Source of the DNA: a virus
Length of the DNA: 48,387 nucleotides
Strand: one strand, 5' to 3'
IMG/VR virus record: IMGVR_UViG_3300027733_000075
Span: 1 to 48,387 of that record
Both the position numbers and the translations under genes were made by a program. Positions 17,086-23,914 of the stretch are shown in pieces. How positions within the stretch are numbered: the first letter of the stretch is position 1; each line of letters starts with the position of its first letter. The notes beneath the pieces were generated by a model. The model was given only the letters and a program-made list of their open reading frames with translations. It was not told the DNA's origin and made no database searches.

Positions 17086-17310
17086 ATGGACATTAAATCA
17101 GCATTAGATAACTACCTTGGTAAATCAACTAGATTTTCGCAAGAAGATAACGGTGACGGAACTAAACAAGTTTGTGACCTAGATACGGGAGATTGTTATA
17201 CTGTAAGAGAAAGAGACGGTCTTATTGAAAGAGCTGGACACCAAACAACTGCCAACAGAAAAGTTAGAGTTGAAACCTCTAAAGGTATAAAACAATTATT
17301 AAACGGATAA
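17086..17310 (+). CDS. Small uncharacterised protein
   Basis: A 74-aa protein I do not recognise. It has two Cys residues close together (VCDLDTGDCYTVRERDGLIE), an N-terminal helix (SALDNYLGKSTRF) and a basic C-terminus ending KGIKQLLNG. The segment around DCYTVRERDGLIER looks like a small beta-hairpin domain. It is preceded by a candidate late promoter box and followed four bases later by the next gene, so the two are probably one late unit and may encode minor virion or assembly proteins. The normal codon use and good spacing make it a real gene. Confidence 0.6.
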   Translation: MDIKSALDNYLGKSTRFSQEDNGDGTKQVCDLDTGDCYTVRERDGLIERAGHQTTANRKVRVETSKGIKQLLNG

Positions 17311-17314
17311 CCAA

Positions 17315-18001
17315 ATGACTTTAGATAAAAAAATACTAAGTGAAATTAAAAGATACAACAGTATCAACAAATACATTTCAGAACAAGCTGCAGAACCAGC
17401 TCCTGATGATTTAACGGCATTGGCACCTGATGCGGGGGCAGCGCCTCCACCACCACCTGCAGATGCTACGGCAACTCCACCTGAAGCGCCAGCGGCGGAA
17501 CCAGGAGGAGCTCCAACACCAATTGATGTTGAAAATGACCCTGATATTGAAAAAATAGATGGTGAAGGTAAATCTGAAGAAAAGAAAGACGGTGAAGAAA
17601 ATGATAGTGAAGAACTTGAAGTAACTGACTTAGTTGATTCCCAAAAAAACATTGAGAAAAAACAAGATGATTATTTTGAAAACTTGTTTGGTCAATTAAC
17701 TAAATTAGAATCAAGATTGGGAGAGATGGATGCGATTATGAATAAGCTTAACGCTCTTGAAAACAAAATTGAAAAATACAGAGAAAAAACCCCTGAAGAA
17801 AAATTAGAACTAAGAAGTTACGATTCATATCCTTTTAATCAAAAATTATCACAATTTTTTGATGATAAAAAAGATGAGATGGAAAAAACGGGAAAAAATG
17901 ATTATGTTTTAACCCCTGATGATGTAACAGACATTAATGTTAGTGATATTAAGAGTTCTTTCCAAGGAAATGGATTCAAAGACGAATTTGATTATAAATA
18001 A
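17315..18001 (+). CDS. Ala/Pro-rich, acidic, coiled-coil protein (possible minor virion or assembly protein)
   Basis: A 228-aa protein in four parts: a basic N-terminal helix (KKILSEIKRYNSINKYISEQ); an Ala/Pro-rich linker at about 25-70 with a run of five prolines; an acidic stretch (about 72-110); and a predicted coiled coil (YFENLFGQLTKLESRLGEM, then IMNKLNALENKIEKYREK) with a C-terminal acidic domain. The linker is coded by GC-rich codons, unlike its neighbours. I do not know a function. The shape (helix, flexible linker, coiled coil) suits a virion tether, scaffold or assembly factor. It closes the late block, since a strong terminator follows 20 bases after its stop. Confidence 0.6.
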   Translation: MTLDKKILSEIKRYNSINKYISEQAAEPAPDDLTALAPDAGAAPPPPPADATATPPEAPAAEPGGAPTPIDVENDPDIEKIDGEGKSEEKKDGEENDSEELEVTDLVDSQKNIEKKQDDYFENLFGQLTKLESRLGEMDAIMNKLNALENKIEKYREKTPEEKLELRSYDSYPFNQKLSQFFDDKKDEMEKTGKNDYVLTPDDVTDINVSDIKSSFQGNGFKDEFDYK

Positions 18002-18021
18002 TATTCTAAAACATATTAATG

Positions 18022-18048
18022 AAGGTCACCCAAAAGGTGACCTTTTTT
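18022..18048 (+). terminator. Intrinsic terminator closing the first structural block
   Basis: A perfect 9-bp stem (AAGGTCACC with GGTGACCTT) with a 5-base loop and a run of six T residues. It lies between the last late gene of this block and the host-type promoter of the replication module, so it insulates the two. Confidence 0.9.
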
Positions 18049-18049
18049 A

Positions 18050-18081
18050 TTTGACAAATGATACAAACTATACTATATTTG
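18050..18081 (+). promoter_or_regulatory. Bacteroidota-type promoter for the replication module
   Basis: TTTG at 18050-18053 and TATATTTG at 18074-18081, 20 bases apart. This matches the known Bacteroidota vegetative promoter pattern (-33 TTG/TTTG and -7 TAnnTTTG). It lies just after a terminator and 35 bases before the ssb ATG. It indicates recognition by host RNA polymerase, so this module is probably expressed early or in the middle of infection, and it is the best single clue to the host phylum. Confidence 0.75.
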
Positions 18082-18115
18082 TAAGACAACTTAACAATTT
18101 AAAATAAAGAAAAAC

Positions 18116-18976
18116 ATGATGAGTTCATTAGACGCCGTATTGGCACAGTACGAAAAAGCACAACAAGGGGGCGGGGCCCAAAGTAAAATGTCGCAAGACG
18201 AAAGAATGAAAAAGTATTTCGCTTTAATCCTTGGGGATAAAGAGAAATCAGGACAGAGAAGAGTAAGAATTCTTCCAACACAAGATGGTAGTTCACCATT
18301 TAAAGAAGCTTGGTACCACGAAATTCAAGTTGGTGGTCAATGGCAAAAATTCTATGACCCAGGAAAGAACGACAATGAGCGTTCCCCTTTAAATGAGGTT
18401 TATGAAGAATTGATGTCAACAGGTAAAGAATCTGATAAAGAGTTGGCGAAACAATACAAGTCTCGTAAATTCTATATCGTAAAAGTTATTGACAGAGACC
18501 GAGAAGAAGACGGCCCAAAATTTTGGAGATTTAAACACAATTACAAGAACGATGGTATCTTGGACAAAATCATTCCAATTTGGAGAAACAAAGGTGACAT
18601 CACTGACCCTGAAAAAGGACGTGACCTTATCATTGAATTGACAAAATCTAAAACACCTGCAGGTAAAGAATACACAAGTGTATCTACAATTATGTATGAC
18701 GACCCAACAGCAATACACGAAGAAAAAGTTCAAGGTGATTCTTGGATTAATGATGAATTGACTTGGTTAGATGTATATTCTAAAAAACCTGTTGACTATC
18801 TTGAGGCAATCGCTCGTGGAGAAACTCCAAAATGGGATAGTGAAAAAGGTGGGTACGTTTATTTAAACGATACTGAATCTACAACATCTATGGGTGGAGC
18901 AAAAAAAGATGAAGCAAAGGCACCTATCGTTGACCCCCAAGCAAATGACGAGGTTGACACTGAATTACCTTTCTAA
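18116..18976 (+). CDS. 32: Single-stranded DNA binding protein, T4 gp32-like
   Basis: A 286-aa protein similar in size and layout to T4 gp32 (301 aa): a short basic N-terminus for self-interaction (LDAVLAQYEKAQQGGG), a core binding domain (RRVRILPTQDG, then FYIVKVIDRDREEDGPKFWR), and an acidic flexible tail. It would coat single-stranded DNA during replication and recombination and load the recombinase and helicase coded next to it. Two oddities. The protein has no cysteine at all, so the zinc site of T4 gp32 (one His, three Cys) cannot form. The tail ends DTELPF, more like the bacterial SSB tip (DDDIPF) that recruits partner proteins than like T4 gp32. Two adjacent ATG codons open the gene; the first is used here. 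It is the first gene after a host-type promoter. Family call is confident. Confidence 0.85.
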   Translation: MMSSLDAVLAQYEKAQQGGGAQSKMSQDERMKKYFALILGDKEKSGQRRVRILPTQDGSSPFKEAWYHEIQVGGQWQKFYDPGKNDNERSPLNEVYEELMSTGKESDKELAKQYKSRKFYIVKVIDRDREEDGPKFWRFKHNYKNDGILDKIIPIWRNKGDITDPEKGRDLIIELTKSKTPAGKEYTSVSTIMYDDPTAIHEEKVQGDSWINDELTWLDVYSKKPVDYLEAIARGETPKWDSEKGGYVYLNDTESTTSMGGAKKDEAKAPIVDPQANDEVDTELPF

Positions 18977-18989
18977 TAAAACAAAACAC

Positions 18990-19025
18990 ATCATGTATGG
19001 TATCTTGTATGGTACCATGCATGAT
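18990..19025 (+). other. Hairpin between ssb and uvsX
   Basis: A 13-bp inverted repeat (ATCATGTATGGTA with TACCATGCATGAT, one G-T wobble as RNA) and a 10-base loop, starting 13 bases after the ssb stop. No good T run follows, so it may attenuate or process the transcript or protect the ssb message rather than end it. Confidence 0.55.
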
Positions 19026-19040
19026 TAATTTATATCATAT

Positions 19041-20045
19041 ATGGCAATAAAGAAAAACGATTTCAGCGCAGTTAAGAAGAAATTCTCAACCTCCGCAAAA
19101 TACAAACCCCAAAGATTTTTTGACTTAGGACAAGATTTCTTAGATGCGGTTGGATTACCTGGTCCTGCTATAGGACATTTGAATATGTTCTTGGGTCACT
19201 CAGATACAGGAAAAACTACAGCATTGGTTAAAACTGCCGTTGATGCTCAGAAAAAAGGTATTCTACCTGTGTTCATTATTACCGAACAAAAATGGTCTTT
19301 TGAACATGCGAAACTTATGGGTTTTGAATGTGAAGAAGTTGTTGATGAATCAACAGGTGAAGTTGATTGGGATGGTTTTTACATCTTTAATAATGACTTT
19401 GACTACATTGAGCAAATTACGGACTACATCAATAGTTTGTTAGATGCGCAAGAAAAAGGTGAGTTAGATTATAGTTTATTATTCTTATGGGATTCTGTTG
19501 GTTCAGTTCCTTGTAAGATGACTTACGAAGGTAAGGGTGGTAAACAACACAATGCATCTACGTTAGCAGACAAAATTGGTATGGGTATCAACCAACGTAT
19601 TTCAGGTTCTCGTAAAGCGGATTCAAAATATGAAAACACATTGGTTATTGTTAACCAACCTTGGGTTGAGTTACCTGACAATCCATTTGGTCAACCAAAA
19701 ATTAAAGCAAAAGGAGGAGAGGCCATTTGGTTAAACTCATCATTGGTATTTTTATTTGGTAACCAAAAAGGTGCGGGAACAAACAAGATTACCGCAACAA
19801 AAGATAAGAGAAGTGTAAAGTTTGCAATTAGAACTAAAGTTTCCGTAATGAAAAACCACATCAATGGGTTAGGTTACGAAGATGGAAAGATAATTGTAAC
19901 ACCACACGGTTTCTTAGCAGGAAAAGAAGCGTCAGAAGAGAAGGTGTCTATTGAATCATACAAAAAAGAATATGCTGACTATTGGAAAGATATTCTTGGT
20001 GTTACTTCATTGGATTTTGACTTAAAAGAAGAAAAAGAAGATTAG
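19041..20045 (+). CDS. uvsX: UvsX/RecA-type recombinase
   Basis: A 334-aa strand-exchange ATPase. Walker A is GHSDTGKTT (residues 52-60), the catalytic Glu region is IITEQKWS (Glu82), and Walker B is LLFLWDSVGS (Asp151). The RecA-type motif KAKGGEAIWLNSSLVFLF is present at about 225-242. T4 UvsX is 391 aa and RecA about 350 aa, so this is a compact member lacking a long C-terminal domain, although it keeps an acidic end (FDLKEEKED). It would form filaments on ssDNA displaced from SSB and drive recombination-dependent replication and repair. It lies after ssb and before the 5' nuclease and helicase genes, a coherent replication and recombination operon. Confidence 0.92.
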   Translation: MAIKKNDFSAVKKKFSTSAKYKPQRFFDLGQDFLDAVGLPGPAIGHLNMFLGHSDTGKTTALVKTAVDAQKKGILPVFIITEQKWSFEHAKLMGFECEEVVDESTGEVDWDGFYIFNNDFDYIEQITDYINSLLDAQEKGELDYSLLFLWDSVGSVPCKMTYEGKGGKQHNASTLADKIGMGINQRISGSRKADSKYENTLVIVNQPWVELPDNPFGQPKIKAKGGEAIWLNSSLVFLFGNQKGAGTNKITATKDKRSVKFAIRTKVSVMKNHINGLGYEDGKIIVTPHGFLAGKEASEEKVSIESYKKEYADYWKDILGVTSLDFDLKEEKED

Positions 20046-20074
20046 TATATTGTTTCACATTTTAAATCACAATC

Positions 20075-21070
20075 GTGATTAAAACATTATTAGTAGACGG
20101 AGATAATTTATTTAAGATAGGATTCCATGGAGCCAAGGATGTGTATAACGACGGGGCTCATGTGGGTGGAGTATTTCACTTTGTGAACATACTCCGCAAA
20201 TTCCTTGATGAACACAACCATGATAAAGTTGTTGTGTTTTGGGATGGAGATTCAAATTCATCTATTAGAAAAAGTCTATACCCACAATACAAAGCGAATA
20301 GAAGACAAGATATGAATGAGTACAAGTACGAATCGTATTTGTATCAAAAGTCTCGTGTTAAACAATACTTAGAAGAAGTGTTTGTTCGTCAGGTTGAGAT
20401 GGTTAGTAATGAGGCGGATGACCTTATTGCATACTATTGTAAGATATCCAAGGATGAGAATATTATTATTTTTTCTGCGGATAAAGACCTAACACAACTT
20501 ATTTCGGAAAGAGTTACAATCTATTCTCCAATTACAAAACAATACTTCAAGAATGGTGATATGATTACCATTAATAAAGTGGACATTCCACATTATAATG
20601 TATTGTTAACTAAGATATTCACTGGAGACAAATCAGATAACATTGACGGTATTGAAGGTCTTGGGGAAAAAACTTTAATTAAATACTTTCCACAAGTGCA
20701 GGAAAAACCATGCACTGTTGAGGAATTACTGTATATTGCAGGAAATATCGAGCAAAAAAAACCAATTAAAACATTGGGTAATATTTTGATTGGTAAAACA
20801 AAATCAACTATACTTGGAGAAGAGTTTTATAACACAAACAAAAAGATAGTTGACCTGACAAATCCTTTAATAACTGATGATGGAAAAGAATTAGTTGAAC
20901 AAATCCTAACTGACACTATAGACCCTACAGATAGGGGATATAAGAACTTAATGAGAATGATGATGGAAGATGGTCTCTTTAAGTATTTACCCAAAAATGA
21001 CGAAGCTTGGGTTAACTTCCTTACACCATTTATGAAATTAACAAGAAAAGAAAAAAGACACAAAAAATAA
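20075..21070 (+). CDS. 5'-3' exonuclease / flap nuclease (T4 RNase H family)
   Basis: A 331-aa nuclease of the FEN/5'-nuclease family, which removes RNA primers and flaps from lagging-strand fragments; T4 RNase H is 305 aa. Metal-binding motifs are clear: LLVDGDNL (Asp8, Asp10), VSNEADDLIAYY, IIFSADKDLTQL, and TGDKSDNIDGIEGLGEKT. The last is the helix-three-turn-helix that grips DNA. The Arg/Lys arch region is near YPQYKANRRQDM. The start is GTG; no ATG lies before the first catalytic motif, so GTG is required. There is no attached polymerase domain, so it acts as a separate enzyme. It sits between uvsX and the helicase gene. Confidence 0.88.
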   Translation: MIKTLLVDGDNLFKIGFHGAKDVYNDGAHVGGVFHFVNILRKFLDEHNHDKVVVFWDGDSNSSIRKSLYPQYKANRRQDMNEYKYESYLYQKSRVKQYLEEVFVRQVEMVSNEADDLIAYYCKISKDENIIIFSADKDLTQLISERVTIYSPITKQYFKNGDMITINKVDIPHYNVLLTKIFTGDKSDNIDGIEGLGEKTLIKYFPQVQEKPCTVEELLYIAGNIEQKKPIKTLGNILIGKTKSTILGEEFYNTNKKIVDLTNPLITDDGKELVEQILTDTIDPTDRGYKNLMRMMMEDGLFKYLPKNDEAWVNFLTPFMKLTRKEKRHKK

Positions 21071-21075
21071 AAATT

Positions 21076-21528
21076 ATGAAAGAGCAAGACAGTACCAAAA
21101 TGGAATTCTTATTGACGTTAAACGACAATATTGTGGTTCAAAGATTTTTCAATGTTAGAGGGTATAATCCTAAAGCAAAAAACTCTTTAGATTTACATTA
21201 TTTCTTGGAACAGTTCCAACAAGAATTACATTATCATTTAAAAATGAAAACCGTTATCTATATGATTGATAACAAAGACGCGATTTGTGCGGACCCAACA
21301 ATTATGGAGACATCATACACTGATGGTAAAGAAGATTTTAACATTTATGTTAAAGTTGGGGAACAGACAATTTGTCATAGAAATTTTGATGGAAAATTAT
21401 ATCCACCAAAAGTTCGTTATACCGTTGATGTACGACCATTCTTAAAAGAAGTTTTAAGAGAATTGACTGACATTTTTTCAGCCCAAAAATTAAGTTACCA
21501 ATATTTGAACTTTGACCTAAACAGCTAA
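21076..21528 (+). CDS. Uncharacterised protein of the replication operon
   Basis: A 150-aa protein I do not recognise. It starts five bases after the 5' nuclease stop, in the same operon, and precedes the replicative helicase. The sequence alternates strands and helices: MEFLLTLNDNIVVQRFFNVR, then LDLHYFLEQFQQELHYHLKM, and VRPFLKEVLRELTDIFSAQK, and contains three Cys. A second ATG at codon 9 (MEFLLTLND) could be the true start. Its place between nuclease and helicase suggests a replication accessory role such as a helicase loader or regulator, but no motif supports this. Confidence 0.6.
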   Translation: MKEQDSTKMEFLLTLNDNIVVQRFFNVRGYNPKAKNSLDLHYFLEQFQQELHYHLKMKTVIYMIDNKDAICADPTIMETSYTDGKEDFNIYVKVGEQTICHRNFDGKLYPPKVRYTVDVRPFLKEVLRELTDIFSAQKLSYQYLNFDLNS

Positions 21529-21562
21529 ATATTTAATTAAACAAGGGATGCAAATATAACAT

Positions 21563-22936
21563 ATGAACAAGAATTTCGACTACTTAGGGAACACCTTCCA
21601 AATACAACTTTTAAACCAAATTATCGTAGATAAAGAATTTTCTACATCTATTATGGATGTAATAGAAAGTTCTTACTTTGATAACAAATACTTCAAAATC
21701 ATTTTACAAATGACTAAGGAGTATCATGCAAAATACCAATCGACCCCTAACTTTGACACTCTTGACCAAATTGTTAAATCTGAAATCTCGCAAGAAATTG
21801 TTGCTAAAATAGTTCTTGACACACTTAAACAAGTTAAAGACGCTCCTTTTGAAGGAACTCAATTTGTTCAAGAAAAAGCGTTAAAGTTTTGTAAACAACA
21901 GGAACTTCAGAAGGCTATGGACAGAGCCCAAAAAATTATAACAGAAGGTGATTTTGAATCTTATGATAAAGTTGAGGGATTAGTTCGTGAGGCATTACAA
22001 GTAGGCGAAAGAGATTTGGGAACAACAGATATCTTCTCCAACCTTGAGACAGTACTTGACGAGGATTTTAGACACCCAATTCCGATGGGAATACCAGGAA
22101 TTGATAAACTACTTAAGGGTGGTTTAGCAAAGGGTGAGATTGGGGTTATATTGGCTCCTACGGGGGTTGGTAAAACTACCATCTTAACTAAGATTGCCAA
22201 CACAGCATTCAATCTTGGGTATAATGTCCTCCAAATATTTTTTGAAGACAACCCAAAGATTGTACAACGTAAACATTTTACACTTTGGACTGGTATTGAA
22301 CCTGATAATCTTGTAATACATAAAGAAACGGTTATGAGTAAAATTACCGAGATTAAAGAAACTATGAAGAACGAGTTAATTTTAAAAAAATTACCTTCAG
22401 ATTCTATGACTATGAATCAAATCAAAAACCAAATCAGAAAAATGATTGCTGATGGTACAAAGATTGACTTGGTTCTTTTGGATTACATCGACTGTGTTGT
22501 ACCTGAAAGTTCAAGTAAAGACGAATGGAAAGCAGAAGGTTCGGTAATGAGAGGATTTGAGGCAATGTGTCACGAGTTATCATTAGTTGGTTGGACAGCA
22601 ACTCAAGGTAATAGGTCATCAATTTCATCTGAAGTTGTGACTACAGACCAAATGGGTGGGTCAATCAAGAAAGCACAAGTAGGTCACGTTATCATTTCCT
22701 TGGCTAAAACTTTAACACAAAAAGAAATGAATTTGGCAACCATTGCAATTACTAAGTCACGTATTGGTAAAGATGGGGTTGTTTTTGAAAACTGTAAATT
22801 TAACAATGAATTACTTGAAATTGATACTGAAAGTTCAGTAACATTCTTAGGGTTTGAAGAACAACAGGAAGAAAGAAAACGTGATAGAGTTAAAGAACTT
22901 TTGGAAAAAAGAAAACAAAGAGAACAACAATCGTAA
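21563..22936 (+). CDS. 41: Replicative DNA helicase, gp41/DnaB family
   Basis: A 457-aa helicase with a DnaB-like N-terminal helical domain (about 1-155) and a RecA-like motor domain. Walker A is APTGVGKTT (198-206), the catalytic Glu is in IFFEDN (Glu229), and Walker B is [10 protein letters not shown] (Asp307). [10 protein letters not shown] (about 354-363) fits the DnaB motif that senses nucleotide and DNA. The [17 protein letters not shown] segment is typical of gp41/DnaB motif 4. T4 gp41 is 475 aa. It forms a hexamer on the lagging strand and unwinds the fork; a primase is not in this window. The C-terminus is a highly charged helix rich in Glu, Arg, Lys and Gln. Confidence 0.9.
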   Translation: MNKNFDYLGNTFQIQLLNQIIVDKEFSTSIMDVIESSYFDNKYFKIILQMTKEYHAKYQSTPNFDTLDQIVKSEISQEIVAKIVLDTLKQVKDAPFEGTQFVQEKALKFCKQQELQKAMDRAQKIITEGDFESYDKVEGLVREALQVGERDLGTTDIFSNLETVLDEDFRHPIPMGIPGIDKLLKGGLAKGEIGVILAPTGVGKTTILTKIANTAFNLGYNVLQIFFEDNPKIVQRKHFTLWTGIEPDNLVIHKETVMSKITEIKETMKNELILKKLPSDSMTMNQIKNQIRKMIADGTKIDLVLLDYIDCVVPESSSKDEWKAEGSVMRGFEAMCHELSLVGWTATQGNRSSISSEVVTTDQMGGSIKKAQVGHVIISLAKTLTQKEMNLATIAITKSRIGKDGVVFENCKFNNELLEIDTESSVTFLGFEEQQEERKRDRVKELLEKRKQREQQS

Positions 22937-22955
22937 AAAAATAACAAAAATAACT

Positions 22956-23903
22956 ATGGAAAACATTTTAAAAGAAAACCCTAACAGGTTCGTTATCTTC
23001 CCTATTGAACACAATGATATATGGGAGTATTATAAACAACATCAAGCAGCATTTTGGACTGCAGAAGAAATTGATTTAACAAATGATATTCGTGATTGGG
23101 AGAATTTATCAGACAATGAAAAACACTTTGTTAAAAATGTACTGTCATTTTTTGCTGCTTCTGATGGTATTGTAAATGAGAATTTGGCGGAAAACTTCTT
23201 AAAAGAAGTTCAGTATCCTGAGGCAAAATTCTTTTACGGGTTCCAACTTATGATGGAGAATATACATTCATTAATGTATTCTCTTCTTATTGATACATAT
23301 GTCTCAAGTGCAGAAGAAAAAGATGAATGTTTCCATGCAATTGATAGATTACCTGCGGTACAAAAGAAGGCAAAATGGGCTCTTGATTGGATTGAAAATG
23401 CATCTTTCCAAGAAAGATTGGTTGCCTTTGCGGCTGTTGAAGGTATCTTCTTCTCAGGTTCATTCTGTTCAATTTTTTGGATGAAATCAAGAGGAATTAT
23501 GCAAGGGTTATGTAATGCTAATTCATTAATCTTTAAAGATGAAAATCTACACTGTGATTTTGCAATTCACTTGTTGAATAATCACATAGAAAACAAACCA
23601 AGTGAAAAAAGAATTAGAGAAATCTTATTATCTGCATTGGAAATTGAAAAAGAATTTATCACCGAATCATTACCAGTTTCACTTATTGGTATGAACTCAA
23701 ACTTAATGAAACAATATCTTGAGTTTGTTGTTGATGGATTGTTAATTAAGCTTGGTTGTAAAAAAGAATTTAATGTTGAACAACCCTTTAAATTCATGGA
23801 ACAAATTGCGGTTGAAACTAAAGGAAACTTCTTTGAGTCAAGAACCGTAGAATACCAAAAAGCTAAATTAAATGAGACAATTTCTTTTGAGGAAGATTTC
23901 TAA
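22956..23903 (+). CDS. nrdB: Ribonucleotide reductase class Ia, small (beta) subunit
   Basis: A 315-aa radical-generating subunit that works with the large subunit coded next. All di-iron ligands can be seen: Asp40 (WTAEEID), Glu101 and His104 (MENIH), Glu162 (VEGIFF), Glu196 and His199 (DENLH). The radical Tyr is Tyr108 (MYSLL). The sequence style ([24 protein letters not shown]) is closer to eukaryotic R2 than to T4 NrdB, a pattern also seen in Bacteroidota. The C-terminus FEEDF is the likely docking peptide for the large subunit. The frame is open upstream into the helicase gene, but the ATG at 22956 begins the conserved sequence and has an A-rich leader, so it is chosen. Confidence 0.93.
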   Translation: MENILKENPNRFVIFPIEHNDIWEYYKQHQAAFWTAEEIDLTNDIRDWENLSDNEKHFVKNVLSFFAASDGIVNENLAENFLKEVQYPEAKFFYGFQLMMENIHSLMYSLLIDTYVSSAEEKDECFHAIDRLPAVQKKAKWALDWIENASFQERLVAFAAVEGIFFSGSFCSIFWMKSRGIMQGLCNANSLIFKDENLHCDFAIHLLNNHIENKPSEKRIREILLSALEIEKEFITESLPVSLIGMNSNLMKQYLEFVVDGLLIKLGCKKEFNVEQPFKFMEQIAVETKGNFFESRTVEYQKAKLNETISFEEDF

Positions 23904-23914
23904 TATAAAACAAT

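Noticed and set aside
17299-17652. 117-codon open frame on the minus strand, Ser/Ala/Gly-rich
   Set aside because: It is the mirror image of the Ala/Pro-rich linker of the + strand gene. No minus-strand genes are supported anywhere in the window.
22854-22955. 34-codon N-terminal extension of nrdB overlapping the helicase gene
   Set aside because: The added residues are Lys/Asn-rich and are just the helicase C-terminus read in another frame. Conserved R2 sequence starts after the ATG at 22956.
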